DNA of 64,000 nucleotides from Jatrophihabitans sp. (GCA_036399055.1 DASWNX010000035.1:49642-113641), one strand, 5' to 3'; shown: positions 16,142 through 26,386, counted from the stretch's first letter. Program-made: numbers and translations. Notes: a model not told the origin generated them from the sequence alone.

Positions 16142-16840
16142 TCAGGCCGGCACCGTCACGAAGATGTGCCGCGCCACCTCGTCCAGCACCAGCTCGCTGT
16201 CCGGAGCGCCGGCCACGTGCAGGCCGTCGGGCACTCTGGTCACCGCGACCGACAGCCCGGGAGTCACCCCGGACTCCGACAGCTGACGCATCAGCTCGAC
16301 GTTCGGCTGCAGCAGCTCGCTGATCCGCTCGATCCGGACCGTCACCTCATCAGTTGTCACCGAGGCGGCCAGCGTCGCCAGCGTCGCCCACACCGCGTCA
16401 TCGGTGGGCAGGCCGAGGTCCTCGAGCCCGGGAATCGGGTTGCCGTGCGGGCAGATCAACGGACCCTCGAGCATCGCCACGATCCGACGCTCCACGGCGT
16501 CGCTCATCACGTGCTCCCAGCGGCACGCCTCGACGTGCAGCTGATCCCATTCCAGTCCGATGACGTCGTGCAGCAGCCGTTCGGCCAACCGATGCTTGCG
16601 CATCACCGACACCGCCAGATGCCGACCGCGGTCGGTGAGCAACAGGTGGCGGTCGCTCTCGACCTGCAGCAGGCCGTCGCGCTCCATCCTGGCGACCGTC
16701 TGGCTGACCGTCGGCCCCGATTGGCTCAACCGCTCGGCGATCCGGGCCCGAAGCGGCGTGACGCCCTCTTCTTCCAACTCATAGATAGTGCGCAGGTACA
16801 TCTCGGTGGTGTCGATCAAGTCGCTGTGGTGGTGATTCAC
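16142..16840 (-). CDS. ideR: Iron-dependent DtxR/IdeR-family repressor
   Basis: A 232-residue regulator. The winged helix covers [20 protein letters not shown] through [20 protein letters not shown] and LTDRGR, very close to IdeR. The metal-binding and dimerisation region follows (HRLAERLL, C-x-WEHVMSD, CPHGNPIPG), then an SH3-like third domain. It represses iron-acquisition genes when Fe(II) is bound. GTG 16840 matches the family N-terminus. The neighbouring sigB gene reproduces the known sigB-ideR linkage of mycobacteria. I found no obvious IdeR box in the window. Confidence 0.9.
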   Translation of the reverse strand: MNHHHSDLIDTTEMYLRTIYELEEEGVTPLRARIAERLSQSGPTVSQTVARMERDGLLQVESDRHLLLTDRGRHLAVSVMRKHRLAERLLHDVIGLEWDQLHVEACRWEHVMSDAVERRIVAMLEGPLICPHGNPIPGLEDLGLPTDDAVWATLATLAASVTTDEVTVRIERISELLQPNVELMRQLSESGVTPGLSVAVTRVPDGLHVAGAPDSELVLDEVARHIFVTVPA

Positions 16841-16930
16841 TTGCCGACCCCTTCCCCAGAGCTCCCGTGCCGGACCGTCGTGCGTGCGCCGCCGCATCCG
16901 GTAGTCGATGTCCATGTTAGAACCGTCGGC

Positions 16931-17773
16931 ATGACCCCTCATTCCCAACGCGCCCTCATCAGCGTCGATGAGCTGGCGGCCGACATCGGACGACGAGCCG
17001 GTCTGGTCCTGCTCGATGTCCGCTGGCAGGTGGCCGGCCCCTCCCAGTATCCGCTCTATCTGACCAGTCATCTGCCGGGGGCCCACTGGTGCGACCTCGA
17101 CGCCGACCTGGCCGACCCGCCGGGAGCCGCAGGCCGGCACCCCTTGCCCGACCCGCAGCGGCTGGAGGCCAGGCTACGAGCCTGGGGTGTCGAGCCGCAG
17201 TCTGAGATCGTGGTCTATGACCAGGGCAACTCGGTGGCCGCGGCCAGGGCCTGGTGGGTGTTGCGCTGGGCCGGGTTGGGACAGGTCCGAGTGCTTGACG
17301 GCGGATTCGACGCCTGGCTCGGCGGCGGTCATCCGGTCGAGGCCGGACCGATGCCACCGGCCGCGGGCACGGTCAGCGTCGAGCCGGGCAGCCTGCCGAC
17401 GCTCGATGCCGACACGGCCGCGTCCTGGGCCGGCGCCGGCCGGTTGTTCGACGTCCGGGCGGCCGAGCGGTTCCGCGGCGAGGTGGAGCCGATCGACCCG
17501 GTCGCCGGTCACATCCCGGGCGCGGTCAACCTGCCCACCACCGCCAACGTGGGGCCCTCAGGGCATTTCCTGCCTGAGCCTGAGTTGCGCCAGCGCTTCC
17601 AGGCGGCGGGCGCGGCCAACCAGGACGCGCCGGTCGGGGTGTACTGCGGCTCCGGCGTCACGGCGGCTCACACCGTGCTGGCGATGCGGCTGGCCGGCAT
17701 CGAGGCGGTGCTGTACCCCGGCTCGTGGAGCGAGTGGATCACCGATCCGGATCGGCCGGTCGAAACCGGCTGA
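16931..17773 (+). CDS. Thiosulfate/3-mercaptopyruvate sulfurtransferase (two rhodanese domains)
   Basis: A 280-residue tandem rhodanese. The N-terminal inactive domain contains [15 protein letters not shown] and [14 protein letters not shown]. The C-terminal active domain has [19 protein letters not shown] and the catalytic loop YCGSGVTA, whose Cys carries the persulfide. The -10-like TAGAAC seven bases before the ATG suggests a leaderless transcript. It lies divergently from ideR. It could in principle feed sulfur to the carrier proteins of region A, but such rhodaneses are also common housekeeping enzymes. Confidence 0.88.
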   Translation: MTPHSQRALISVDELAADIGRRAGLVLLDVRWQVAGPSQYPLYLTSHLPGAHWCDLDADLADPPGAAGRHPLPDPQRLEARLRAWGVEPQSEIVVYDQGNSVAAARAWWVLRWAGLGQVRVLDGGFDAWLGGGHPVEAGPMPPAAGTVSVEPGSLPTLDADTAASWAGAGRLFDVRAAERFRGEVEPIDPVAGHIPGAVNLPTTANVGPSGHFLPEPELRQRFQAAGAANQDAPVGVYCGSGVTAAHTVLAMRLAGIEAVLYPGSWSEWITDPDRPVETG

Positions 17774-17810
17774 CCAGTCACCCGGCCGTCCTGGCGTGGC
17801 AACCGGCGCG

Positions 17811-18827
17811 CTACCGGTCCCGGTTGGCCCACTCCAGCAGCTTGTCCACCGGCCAGGTGTTGATCACCCGGTCGGGCGGCACCTCGCATTCGGCGGCCCG
17901 GGCGCATCCGTAGGGCTGCCAGTCCAGCTGGCCGGGCGCGTGCCCGTCGGTGTCGATGCTGAACAGGCAGCCGGCTTCGACAGCCTGCCGAAGCAGTTCC
18001 CGGGGCGGGTCCAACCGCTCGGGCCGGCTGTTGATCTCCACCGCCACGCCGTGCTCGGCGCACGCCGCGAACACCACGGCGGCGTCGAAGGTGCTCTGCG
18101 GCCGGGGCTTGGCCCCCAGCAACCGGCCGGTGCAGTGCCCGAGGATGTCGGTGTGCCGATTCTGGATGGCCGTCACCATCCGGCGGGTCATCGCCGCCGA
18201 GTCCATCCGCAGCTTCGAGTGGACCGAGGCCACCACCACGTCCAGCCGCTCCAGCAGGTCAGCGCTCTGGTCCAGGCTGCCGTCGTCGAGGATGTCGACC
18301 TCGATACCGCTCAGCAGCCGGAAGGGGGCGAGCCGGGGCGCCAGCGACCGCAGGATCTCCAGCTGGCTGACGAGCCGCTCGGCAGTCAGGCCGTTGGCGA
18401 CCGTCAGCCTGGGGGAGTGGTCGGTCAGCGCCAGGTACTGGTGCCCCAGCTCGATGGCCGTGATGGCCATCTCCTCGATCGGGCTGCCTCCATCGCTCCA
18501 GTCTGAGTGGCTGTGCAGGTCACCGCGCAGCGCCTCCAGCAGCCGCTGCCCGGCAGGGTCCAGGTCGACCAGCGGCCCTTCCCGCTCCTCCAGCTTGGCC
18601 AGATACTCCGGCACTCGGCCCGCGGCTGCCTCGGTGATCACCCCGGCCGTCACCTGCCCGATGCCGGCCAGCTCGGCCAGGCTGCCTGCCCGCAACCGGT
18701 CCTCCAACTGCTCGGCGTTGGTCAACGCGACCTCGGCGGCCCGCCGGAACGCCCGCACCCGATAGGTCGGGGCGTGACTGCGCTCCAGCAGGAACGCTAT
18801 CCGGCGCAACGCTGTGACAGGGTCCAC
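17811..18827 (-). CDS. PHP-domain phosphoesterase with N-terminal helix-hairpin-helix region
   Basis: A 338-residue protein. The N-terminal ~100 residues resemble the Pol X-type HhH region (RIAFLLERSHAPTYRVRAFRRAA, LAGIGQVTAGVI). A PHP metal-binding domain follows, with LHSHSDWSDG, LTDHSP, GIEVDIL, VVASVHSK, GHCTGR and SIDTDGH supplying the metal ligands. No polymerase palm is present, so it is the stand-alone form often called PolX-like or histidinol-phosphatase-like. GTG 18827 was chosen over an upstream TTG (18851). It converges with the rhodanese gene. Confidence 0.82.
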   Translation of the reverse strand: MDPVTALRRIAFLLERSHAPTYRVRAFRRAAEVALTNAEQLEDRLRAGSLAELAGIGQVTAGVITEAAAGRVPEYLAKLEEREGPLVDLDPAGQRLLEALRGDLHSHSDWSDGGSPIEEMAITAIELGHQYLALTDHSPRLTVANGLTAERLVSQLEILRSLAPRLAPFRLLSGIEVDILDDGSLDQSADLLERLDVVVASVHSKLRMDSAAMTRRMVTAIQNRHTDILGHCTGRLLGAKPRPQSTFDAAVVFAACAEHGVAVEINSRPERLDPPRELLRQAVEAGCLFSIDTDGHAPGQLDWQPYGCARAAECEVPPDRVINTWPVDKLLEWANRDR

Positions 18828-18942
18828 TCGCTCACCGTAGAGAGGGGGCAAGCTCCGCTTTCACCGACCCCGCCGGGCCGCCGCGGGTGGGGCCGCTCGT
18901 GCGGCGCAGGAGCTGAAGACAGGCGCCCAGCCGAAACGTCAC

Positions 18943-18977
18943 CGCCCGGCGCCTCGAGATGAACGAGACGCCGGGCG
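18943..18977 (-). terminator. Hairpin downstream of sigB
   Basis: CGCCCGGCG and CGCCGGGCG arms, extended past one mismatch by CTC/GAG, with a nine-base loop. It lies ~90 bases after the sigB stop. There is no clear T-tract, as is normal for high-GC actinobacteria. Confidence 0.55.
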
Positions 18978-19067
18978 GGCTGGCGCTGTCTGAGCGTGAT
19001 CCAAGCCGGCCCAAGGGTGACTCGGATCAGATCAGGTGGAAATGAAGGATCAGGGTGAACTAGAGGA

Positions 19068-20216
19068 TCAGGCCTCGAGGTAGTCCCGAAGCGACTGGGC
19101 GCGTGAGGGGTGGCGCAGCTTGGCCATCGTCTCGCGCTCGATCTGCCGGATCCGCTCGCGGGACAGGCTGAACTTCTTCGCGATGTCATCCAGGGTGTGC
19201 GGGTTTCCGTCGGCCAGGCCGTAGCGCAGCCGGACGACAGCAGCCTCCCGCGGCTCCAGGGAGTCCAGGATCGAGGCGAGCTGGCGGCGCATCAGGTCGA
19301 ATTCGACGGCCTCAGTCGGCTTGGTGGCCTCGCTGTCGGCGATGAAGTCCCCGAGCGCTGAGTCCTCGTCGGTGCCGACCGTCTGATCCAGGCTGACCAG
19401 GTCCCGAGCGTGATCGATGAGCTCGTGCAGCCGCTCGACGCTGATGTCCAGCTCGCTGGCAAGCTCGGCGTCGGTGGCGTCACGGCCCAGGTTCTGTCCC
19501 AGCTCACGGCGCATCCGCTGCATCTTGTTGATCTGCTCAACGAGGTGCACAGGCAGACGGATCGTCCGCGACTGATCGGCCATCGCCCTGCTGATGGCCT
19601 GCCGGATCCACCACGTGGCATAAGTGGAGAACTTGAATCCCTTGGTGTAATCGAACTTCTCAACAGCGCGGATCAGTCCCAGGTTGCCCTCCTGGATCAG
19701 GTCCAGGAACGGCATTCCCCGGCCGGTGTAGCGCTTGGCCAACGACACCACCAGTCGCAGGTTCGCGCGCAACAGCAGGTCTTTGGCGGTCTCGCCGTCG
19801 GCGGCCAGTGCCTGCAGTTCGCGGCGGCGCGGCACGGCCAGGCGCTTGGTGGTGCTCACCAGGTGCGCCGCGTACAGGCCGGCCTCGATCCGCTTGGACA
19901 GCTCCACCTCTTCGACGGCCGTCAGCAGCGAGACCTTGCCGATCTCGTTCAGGTAGGAGCGGACCAGGTCGGCGGCCTGAACCACCTCGTCCAGGTCAGC
20001 GGTCGCCTCGACCGGATTGACCTCGTCCAGAACGATCTCGTCTACAAGCGCCTCGGGCGCCGCAGACTCATCCAGCTCGGCCGGGGCGTCAGGTGTAGGT
20101 GTGGCAGTGCGGGGCGCGCGATGGCCCGGAAGGGTGTGCGAAGCCGCGTTGCGGCGCTTGGATGGGGTTGTCTTGGTAGTCGACTGCGAAGTGATCTTGG
20201 TGGCTGGCTGCGTCAC
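19068..20216 (-). CDS. sigB: Group 2 RNA polymerase sigma factor (SigB/HrdB-like)
   Basis: A 382-residue sigma-70 protein. Region 1.2 starts at [17 protein letters not shown]; region 2 has [39 protein letters not shown] and [13 protein letters not shown]; region 3 has [13 protein letters not shown]; region 4 has [20 protein letters not shown] and [11 protein letters not shown]. The Thr/Lys/Pro-rich N-terminus is short, unlike principal sigma factors, which fits a SigB-type group 2 factor. It is close to ideR as in mycobacteria. The true principal sigma gene is at the other end of the window (63476-64000). Confidence 0.88.
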   Translation of the reverse strand: MTQPATKITSQSTTKTTPSKRRNAASHTLPGHRAPRTATPTPDAPAELDESAAPEALVDEIVLDEVNPVEATADLDEVVQAADLVRSYLNEIGKVSLLTAVEEVELSKRIEAGLYAAHLVSTTKRLAVPRRRELQALAADGETAKDLLLRANLRLVVSLAKRYTGRGMPFLDLIQEGNLGLIRAVEKFDYTKGFKFSTYATWWIRQAISRAMADQSRTIRLPVHLVEQINKMQRMRRELGQNLGRDATDAELASELDISVERLHELIDHARDLVSLDQTVGTDEDSALGDFIADSEATKPTEAVEFDLMRRQLASILDSLEPREAAVVRLRYGLADGNPHTLDDIAKKFSLSRERIRQIERETMAKLRHPSRAQSLRDYLEA

Positions 20217-20408
20217 GTTGGGGTCCCGTCCACTGATGGGGGTTTTCTCTCCCGATCTCTACAACGGTTCGTAGCCGTGATTGTTCCCGGATTGGGCTCC
20301 TGAGCCCGTTCCCCTCGCCGATCGGGGCAAGCCAGAAGTACCGGGCGCCAGCGGCCGGCGATAGGGGTCACTCGACGCGCTGCGGAGGGTGGTGATGGCG
20401 CGCCGGCG

Positions 20409-20855
20409 TCAGCGCCGGTCAGGCGTCTGGAGCAGGATGGTCAGCGGCCCGTCGTTGACGCTGCGCACGGCCATCGTCGCGCCGAACTCCCCGGTCGCCA
20501 CTGGCAGCCCGAGCGCCCGCAGCTCGGCGCAGAAAGCGGTGACAAGCGGCTCGGCCTGATCGGCCGGCGCGGCGGCCTGCCAGCTGGGCCGGCGCCCGGA
20601 GCTGGTGTCGGCATACAGCGTGAACTGGCTGATCACCAGCGCCGGCGCGCCGATCGAGGCAGCCGAGCTCTCGTCCCGGTCGCCGTCGCGCAGCACCCGT
20701 AGACCCGCGACCTTGCCGGCCAGCCAGCGCGCGTCCTGCTCGGTGTCGGTGTGTGTGACTCCGACCAGCACCAGCAGGCCCGCCCCGATCTCACCGCGGA
20801 CCTCGCCAGCGACCGACACCGAGGCGTGTGAGACCCGTTGCAGGACGGCTTTCAC
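20409..20855 (-). CDS. dtd: D-aminoacyl-tRNA deacylase
   Basis: A 148-residue Dtd with the N-terminal MKAVLQRVSHASV, the catalytic SQFTLYAD (Thr) motif and the NDGPLTI Gly-cisPro motif. It removes D-amino acids from mis-charged tRNAs. Its start overlaps the stop of the methyltransferase gene upstream by four bases, so the two are coupled. Confidence 0.93.
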   Translation of the reverse strand: MKAVLQRVSHASVSVAGEVRGEIGAGLLVLVGVTHTDTEQDARWLAGKVAGLRVLRDGDRDESSAASIGAPALVISQFTLYADTSSGRRPSWQAAAPADQAEPLVTAFCAELRALGLPVATGEFGATMAVRSVNDGPLTILLQTPDRR

Positions 20856-22393
20856 CGAACACCGCCTGCGCCACTCTCGGACGCGAGATCAACGGGTACG
20901 AGCAAACCGCGTTCGATCAAATCGCGTACGACAGGAGTCAGGGCGGTGGTCACCTCGTCCACGCCGGCCGACACGGCGGCCGCCAACACGCTGAGCACCA
21001 CCCCCAACTTGGGCTCACCGGTGCAGGCGGCCACCAACGCCGCGACTGCGTCGTCGACCTCCAGCTCCCAGCGCAGGCCGCCGGGCTGGCGTAGCTGCGT
21101 CAGCGCAGGCTGCCAGCCCTCGGCGCTGATCAGCGAGTGGGTCGAGCGCACCAGGCCGGGGGCGGTGATCAGCCGGGAGTCCAGCAGGCACTGGGTGGAT
21201 CTGGCACGCAGCCAGGCGCCACGTCTGAACCAGTCCTCGACAGCGAAGCCGATCGGGTGCTCGTGGGCCTGTGGAACGTCTTGGCACACCACCTGCGAAC
21301 TCTGCTCGGCGGTGCGTCGCATGCTGATCAGGCCCATGCCGATGCCGGCCACCCCGTTCGCGGCGAACCAGTCCAGCCACTGGTCATAGCGTCGCTGCCA
21401 GCCGGGGGAGCCGGGCTGCTCACCGGCGTCGCGCAACCACAGCGCCACGTACTCACCGGGTTCGGCCACCTCCCGCTGCCAGACCCAGGCCTGACACCCG
21501 GTGGCCGGCAACCAGCCGGTGACCCGCTCCTGCCAGCTCTGAGACCCGTCGATGATCCAGTTCGCCAGCAGTTGCCCGGTGCCGCCTTCGGTCAGCCGGC
21601 CCGGCAGCCCGCGCACCAGCTCAGCGCACACCGAGTCGCCGGGCAGGCCGCTGTCGCGATAGCGAAAACCGCCTGCCCCCGGTTGGAAGCCGGGCCCGAC
21701 GATGAACGGCGGGTTCGACACGATCAGGTCGAACTGCTCTTGTCCGACCGGCTCCAGCAACGAACCCTGCCGCAGGTCCCACCGCTTGGCGTTCAACGCC
21801 GCCGTGGTGGCAGCCATCCGCAACGCTCGGGCGCTGAGATCGGTCGCGGTCACCGTGGCGCTGTGCTCGGACAGGTGCAGCGCCTGCATGCCGCAGCCAG
21901 TGCCGACGTCCAGCGCGCGACGCACCGGGCCGCGCACGGTGGCCTCGGCCAGCGTCAAGCCCGCCGAGCCGATGCCGAGCACGTGCTCGGGGTGCAACGG
22001 GCCTGGCCGGACCTCGGCCCCAAGGTCTGAGACCACCCACCAGTCCGGCCCACCGGTCTCGGAGTAGACCCGTAGGTCCAACGTCGCCCGGATCTGACCC
22101 GCCACCTCCTCGACCAGCCCGGCTGCCTCGGCTTCGGCCAGCGGCAGCGGACGCAGCGCGGCCTCGGCGGCGGCGCGGGAGGCGGGCAACCCGAGCAGGA
22201 ACAACCGGATCAACGTCTCGGTCTCCGATCCCCGCCTGGTCAACCGGTCAGCGCCACTGAGATCACCACGCGACAGCGCCGCCTCGCCCGGCAAGCCCAG
22301 CACCTCGCTCACCGCGACCGAGCCGAACCGCTCCCGAACGACCTCGCCGAGCTGGTCCAGGACGGCCGCTGGGAAGAGGGGTCGCACGCTCAT
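20852..22393 (-). CDS. Two-part methyltransferase (DUF7059-like N-terminus plus SAM-binding domain)
   Basis: A 513-residue protein. The N-terminal ~130 residues form a helical domain typical of the DUF7059 group. The middle is a class I SAM methyltransferase with DVGTGCGMQAL (motif I), ATDLSARAL and the catalytic SNPPFIVG (NPPF type used for N5-glutamine or nucleobase-amine methylation). The remaining C-terminal ~170 residues are less conserved. The target is unknown; RNA or a release-factor-like protein is plausible. ATG 22393; divergent from DUF3099. Confidence 0.78.
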   Translation of the reverse strand: MSVRPLFPAAVLDQLGEVVRERFGSVAVSEVLGLPGEAALSRGDLSGADRLTRRGSETETLIRLFLLGLPASRAAAEAALRPLPLAEAEAAGLVEEVAGQIRATLDLRVYSETGGPDWWVVSDLGAEVRPGPLHPEHVLGIGSAGLTLAEATVRGPVRRALDVGTGCGMQALHLSEHSATVTATDLSARALRMAATTAALNAKRWDLRQGSLLEPVGQEQFDLIVSNPPFIVGPGFQPGAGGFRYRDSGLPGDSVCAELVRGLPGRLTEGGTGQLLANWIIDGSQSWQERVTGWLPATGCQAWVWQREVAEPGEYVALWLRDAGEQPGSPGWQRRYDQWLDWFAANGVAGIGMGLISMRRTAEQSSQVVCQDVPQAHEHPIGFAVEDWFRRGAWLRARSTQCLLDSRLITAPGLVRSTHSLISAEGWQPALTQLRQPGGLRWELEVDDAVAALVAACTGEPKLGVVLSVLAAAVSAGVDEVTTALTPVVRDLIERGLLVPVDLASESGAGGVR

Positions 22394-22618
22394 GCCGCTC
22401 GCACCCCACGGCCGGCCTGGGCCAAGCCGGCGCCGGGCTGTGCGGTCACCAAGCCGGCCGGCTGCGGTGGCGCGAGCTCGCGGCGCGGCCACCAGTTCGC
22501 GGCGGAGCCCGACTGGCCGTTCGGCAGGACGATCATCGTTGTGAGCACGAGCATCATCGTGCCGCAGAGCGATCTGTATCTCACCCCGATCATCGGGGTG
22601 CGGTGGCACCATGGTTAT

Positions 22619-22990
22619 GTGCGCCCGTCCAGAGACCCCGCCGACCGGCCGATCCTCATCACCGAGGCGCCGATCAACGCCGATGACGAGTTCGATCACC
22701 GTCGCAAGCGATACCTGCTGATGATGACGCTGCGCGCGGTGTGCATCATCGGCGCCGCCAGCACCTTCTCCATCTCCGGCTGGCTCGGCGCCGGCTTCGT
22801 GGCCGCGGCGCTGGTGCTGCCCTGGTCGGCGGTGCTGATCGCCAACGACCGCCCCCCCAAGCAGGAGCTCCGATTCCGCCGGTTCGTCGGGGTGGGGGAG
22901 CAGGCCCAGCGTCAGCTCACTTCCGGCGACTCGACGCCGTCCACGGACGATGGCCGGCAACCGGCCGAGCCGCGAGTCATCGACATCTGA
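22619..22990 (+). CDS. DUF3099 membrane protein
   Basis: A 123-residue protein with ILITEAPINADDEFDHRRKRYLLMMTLR followed by two transmembrane segments (AVCIIGAASTFSISGWLG and GFVAAALVLPWSAVLIAN) and a polar tail. This is the layout of actinobacterial DUF3099 proteins. GTG 22619 was chosen because the family motif starts about 15 residues downstream; an in-frame GTG at 22541 would add 26 residues. The DUF3039 gene follows after 35 bases. Confidence 0.75.
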   Translation: MRPSRDPADRPILITEAPINADDEFDHRRKRYLLMMTLRAVCIIGAASTFSISGWLGAGFVAAALVLPWSAVLIANDRPPKQELRFRRFVGVGEQAQRQLTSGDSTPSTDDGRQPAEPRVIDI

Positions 22991-23013
22991 GCTCACCGCC
23001 GGGGCGGCGGTGG

Positions 23014-23019
23014 CACAAT
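23014..23019 (+). promoter_or_regulatory. Possible -10 element for a leaderless DUF3039 transcript
   Basis: CACAAT six bases before the GTG start of the DUF3039 gene. The spacing fits transcription initiating at the start codon, a frequent arrangement in actinobacteria. No convincing -35 element is seen. Confidence 0.3.
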
Positions 23020-23025
23020 CGAGGC

Positions 23026-23256
23026 GTGACTACCCAGACTCTGGACGCCCCGAAGACCTCCGACGCCGACCAGCGTGACCAGGTCTTCCACTACGTCCGC
23101 AAGAACAAGGTCGCCGAGAGCGCGGTCCTCGGCACCATGGTCGAGGCGTTGTGCGGCGAGGTCTTTCCAGTCACCAGGGCCGCGAAGCCTGGCTCGCCGG
23201 TCTGCTCGCGCTGCAAGGAGATCTACGAGTCGCTACCCGGCGGCGGGTCGGCCTGA
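23026..23256 (+). CDS. DUF3039 protein
   Basis: A 76-residue small protein with HYVRKNKVAESAVLGTMVEALCGEVFPV and a zinc-finger-like CSRCKEIYESLP end. Cys at ALCGE plus the CxxC probably bind metal. The family is widespread in actinobacteria next to sigB and DUF3099. Its last 34 bases overlap the 3' end of the convergent YihY gene. Confidence 0.85.
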   Translation: MTTQTLDAPKTSDADQRDQVFHYVRKNKVAESAVLGTMVEALCGEVFPVTRAAKPGSPVCSRCKEIYESLPGGGSA

Positions 23257-24383
23257 GCAGGCTGGGTCGCGGCCGGCCCTGAAGCAGGCCGGGACGCCGA
23301 CGCAGGCCCGGGTGCCGCCGTCGGCCCGGACGCTGACGCAGGCCCAGGTGTCGCCGCCGGCCCTGACGCAGCAGCCGACCCGGACGCTGACGCGGGAGCC
23401 GGCCCGGGCGTCGCCGCGGAAGGGTCCGCTGCCGGAGCCGACGTGGCCTCTGCCACGTCCCCGGCCCGGGCGGTGTCCGAACTCGGGGTGTAGCGCTTCC
23501 AACCCCGACCGGTGAGGCGCGCCTTGGCCGTGGTGGTCGGCGATCGCTGCTCGATCTCGGCGTTGAGCTCGGCGCCCAGCAGCACGCCCAGCGCCAGCAG
23601 GAAGAAGAACAGCAGCGCGGCGATCGGGGCGGCCAGCGTTCCGTAAGCGTGATTCTGGGCCACGATGAAGCTGATGTAGAAGCGCAGGCCCCATGACCCG
23701 GCCAGGAAGATCACCATGGCCACCAGAGCGCCGGGCAGGCCCCGTCGCCACGGCAGCCGCCGCGGTGGCGCGAGGTGGTAGAGGCTGGTGAGGCCGATCA
23801 GCAGCAGCAACAGTACGACCGGCCAGTAGGCGTCGCCGATCACCCGGTCCGCTGTCTCACGGGCTCCTTCAGGAAACAGCTCCGGCAACAGCGCCGGTCC
23901 CAGCACCAGGGCGGGCAGCACGATCACGCCCACCACGATCGAGCCGAGGTAGATGCCCAGCGCCAGCAATCTGCTGCGCACCGCGCCGCGTAGGTCCCGC
24001 ATCCCGTAGGCGATGGTGATGGTGTTGACGAAGGTGGCGGTCGCCGAAGAACCAGCCCACAGGGCTAACACGAAGCCGACCGAGATGACGTCGGCCCGGC
24101 CCTCGCGCAGGACCTGTTGCACCACCGGCGCGATCAGCTCCGCGACCACCTCGTCGCTGAATGCCCGGGAGAAAGTGATCAGCAGGTTCTGCTGCACTCG
24201 GTCGACGGTGCCCTCCCCGGCCCATTCGGAGAAGTACCCCAGCGCGGCCAGCAATCCCAGGAACAGCGACGGCAACGACAGCAGCTGCCAGAAGGCGGCT
24301 TCGGCTGACAGCCCGAGCACCCGGTCGTTCCAGGCTCGGGACACGGTTCGGAGCGCCAGCCTTCTCATACTGCGCTGGCTCAT
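23223..24383 (-). CDS. YihY/BrkB-family inner membrane protein with low-complexity tail
   Basis: A 386-residue protein with five to six transmembrane helices, e.g. LLSLPSLFLGLLAALGYF, VISVGFVLALWAGSSA and LLFFFLLALGVLLGAELNAEIEQ. The order follows YihY (formerly called RNase BN). The C-terminal ~95 residues are a cytoplasmic Ala/Pro/Ser/Gly repeat tract (PGPASASGP-type units) absent from typical members. ATG 24383 is used; GTG 24386 adds one residue. It occupies the position of the related gene beside DUF3039/DUF3099 in mycobacteria. Confidence 0.85.
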   Translation of the reverse strand: MSQRSMRRLALRTVSRAWNDRVLGLSAEAAFWQLLSLPSLFLGLLAALGYFSEWAGEGTVDRVQQNLLITFSRAFSDEVVAELIAPVVQQVLREGRADVISVGFVLALWAGSSATATFVNTITIAYGMRDLRGAVRSRLLALGIYLGSIVVGVIVLPALVLGPALLPELFPEGARETADRVIGDAYWPVVLLLLLIGLTSLYHLAPPRRLPWRRGLPGALVAMVIFLAGSWGLRFYISFIVAQNHAYGTLAAPIAALLFFFLLALGVLLGAELNAEIEQRSPTTTAKARLTGRGWKRYTPSSDTARAGDVAEATSAPAADPSAATPGPAPASASGSAAASGPAATPGPASASGPTAAPGPASASRPASGPAATQPAQADPPPGSDS

Positions 24384-24649
24384 CACGAGTTCCTAGTCTG
24401 CACAGCCACGCCGCCCGGGCAAGACTGTGACACGCCGCCAGGGCAGACAACGTGATGACATCGCTATCTCGCAGCCCCCGATCAACCCCCTGATCAGCCC
24501 CGATGAGCCCCGTCAGTCCGTCAATCTCACATCGGCGCGGGTTGGTCGCCGTCGGCCGGTGGACCTGCGGTTAGCCTGGGCCGAGCAGGCGCGGACCCTC
24601 ATAGGATCGGCGCCGGACCAACGCGAGCGGCAGAAGGGGGCGGCGTCGA

Positions 24650-26386
24650 GTGCCAGAACGCCGCCCGACCGGCACCCGCCTGCGCGTGTGGCAACGCGAG
24701 GCGCTGGCCAAGTACGAGACCGAGCCGCGCAAGGACTTCCTGCTCACCGCCACCCCCGGGGCGGGCAAGACGACGTTCGCCCTCAGCCTGGCGGTGGGGC
24801 TGTTTAGCCGCCGGGTGATCGACCGGCTGATCGTGGTCGCTCCCACCGACCACCTGCGCTCGCAGTGGGCTGAGGCCGCCGAACGGTTCGGGATCGCCCT
24901 GGCGCCCAATCTCGGCAACTCGGTGGGCCCGGTTCCCAGCGACCTGCACGGTTATGTCACGACCTACGCCCAGGTGGCCGGCAAACCGACCCTGCACGCG
25001 GCCCGGGCCACGACCCGGCGCAGCCTGGTCATCCTGGACGAGATCCACCACGCCGGCGACGGGCTGTCCTGGGGCGAGGCGGTAGAGCACGCCTTCGCCG
25101 ACGCCGGCCGCCGGGTGTGCCTGACCGGAACTCCGTTCCGGACCCGGATCGGCGAGCGGATCCCGTTCGTGCGCTATGAGCCCGACGGGCAGGGCGGCCT
25201 GGTCTCGACCGCGGACTTCAGCTACGGCTACGCCGACGCGCTGCGTGACCACGTGGTGCGGCCGGTGGTCTTCGCCGCCTATACGGGGGTGTCGCGCTGG
25301 CGCAACTCGGCTGGTGAGGTGATCGCGGCCTCACTGACCGACGCCGGCACCAAGTCCACTGAGCAGGCCGCCTGGCGCACCGCGTTGGACCCCAAGGGGG
25401 ACTGGGTGCCGCACGTGATAGCGGCGATGGACGAGCGGCTCACCCAGCTGCGCCGGTCTGGCATGCCCGACGCCGCCGGGTTGGTGCTGGCCTCAGATCA
25501 GGAGGACGCCCGCGCGTACGCCTCGATCGTGCAGCGGGTGACCGGTGAGAAGCCGTACCTGATCCTCTCCGACGACCCGAAAGCCAGCTCCAAGATCGCC
25601 GAGTTCGGCGCCGGCGGGCCGCGGATCGCGGTGTGCGTCCGGATGGTCTCCGAGGGCGTCGACGTGCCCCGCGCGGCCTGCCTGGCCTGGCTGACCAGCT
25701 ACCGCACGCCGCTGTTCTTCGCTCAGGCGGTGGGCCGGGTGGTCCGCTCCCGGGGCCGGCATGAGTCCGCGACGGTGTTCCTGCCGGCGGTGCGGCCGCT
25801 GCTGGCGCTGGCCGCGGAGCTTGAGGACGAGCGCAATCACGTGCTGCCGCCGCCGGCCGGGCCCTCCGACTCGCTCGAACTGGCGGACGAGCTGACCGAG
25901 GAGCAGCCCGAGCAGGCCGAGTCAGCCTTGCTGCAGGAGTGGCAGGCACTGGAGGCCGAGGCGCAGTTCGCCCACGTGCTGCACGGCGGCCGGGCCGTCA
26001 CCCCTGATGCGGGCCCGCCCGCGGTGGACGGCGAGGAGGACTTTCTGGGCCTGCCCGGTTTGCTGTCCCCTGAGCAGACCGCGGCGCTGTTGGCTCAGCG
26101 TGACGGCGAGTTGCGCAAGCGGGCCACCCAGTCCCGACGCGTCGAGGCCGACCAGCAGCCGGAGCAGCCCGCCGAGCCGGCCGGCGCGGCCGTCGGCAGC
26201 TGGCGGGCAGCCGCTGATCTGCGCCGGGAGGTCAACCGGCTGGTGTCGGTGCTGGCGGCTCGGACCGGTGTCCCGCATGCGGCCCTGCACGCCCAGATCA
26301 GAGCCGCGGTGCCCGGACCGGCCTCCGCCTCGGCCTCACTGGAGGTGCTGGAATCCCGGCGGGAGTACTTGATGGGCCGCCTGTGA
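24650..26386 (+). CDS. DEAD/DEAH-box helicase-like ATPase
   Basis: A 578-residue superfamily 2 ATPase. Walker A is ATPGAGKTTFAL, motif II is DEIHHAGDG, motif III is LTGTPFR, and motif VI is AVGRVVRSRGRHE. The C-terminal third is Ala/Glu-rich with an alpha-helical region (ADLRREVNRLVSVLAARTG). This type of helicase is conserved near sigB in actinobacteria. DNA or RNA substrate is not known. GTG 24650 lies a few bases after a purine-rich GAAGGGGGCGG segment. Confidence 0.85.
   Translation: MPERRPTGTRLRVWQREALAKYETEPRKDFLLTATPGAGKTTFALSLAVGLFSRRVIDRLIVVAPTDHLRSQWAEAAERFGIALAPNLGNSVGPVPSDLHGYVTTYAQVAGKPTLHAARATTRRSLVILDEIHHAGDGLSWGEAVEHAFADAGRRVCLTGTPFRTRIGERIPFVRYEPDGQGGLVSTADFSYGYADALRDHVVRPVVFAAYTGVSRWRNSAGEVIAASLTDAGTKSTEQAAWRTALDPKGDWVPHVIAAMDERLTQLRRSGMPDAAGLVLASDQEDARAYASIVQRVTGEKPYLILSDDPKASSKIAEFGAGGPRIAVCVRMVSEGVDVPRAACLAWLTSYRTPLFFAQAVGRVVRSRGRHESATVFLPAVRPLLALAAELEDERNHVLPPPAGPSDSLELADELTEEQPEQAESALLQEWQALEAEAQFAHVLHGGRAVTPDAGPPAVDGEEDFLGLPGLLSPEQTAALLAQRDGELRKRATQSRRVEADQQPEQPAEPAGAAVGSWRAAADLRREVNRLVSVLAARTGVPHAALHAQIRAAVPGPASASASLEVLESRREYLMGRL

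Noticed and set aside
16931-17773. Rhodanese as part of the sulfur cassette of region A
   Set aside because: It is separated by DUF4192 and ideR in a conserved housekeeping neighbourhood. A functional link is possible but not supported by position.
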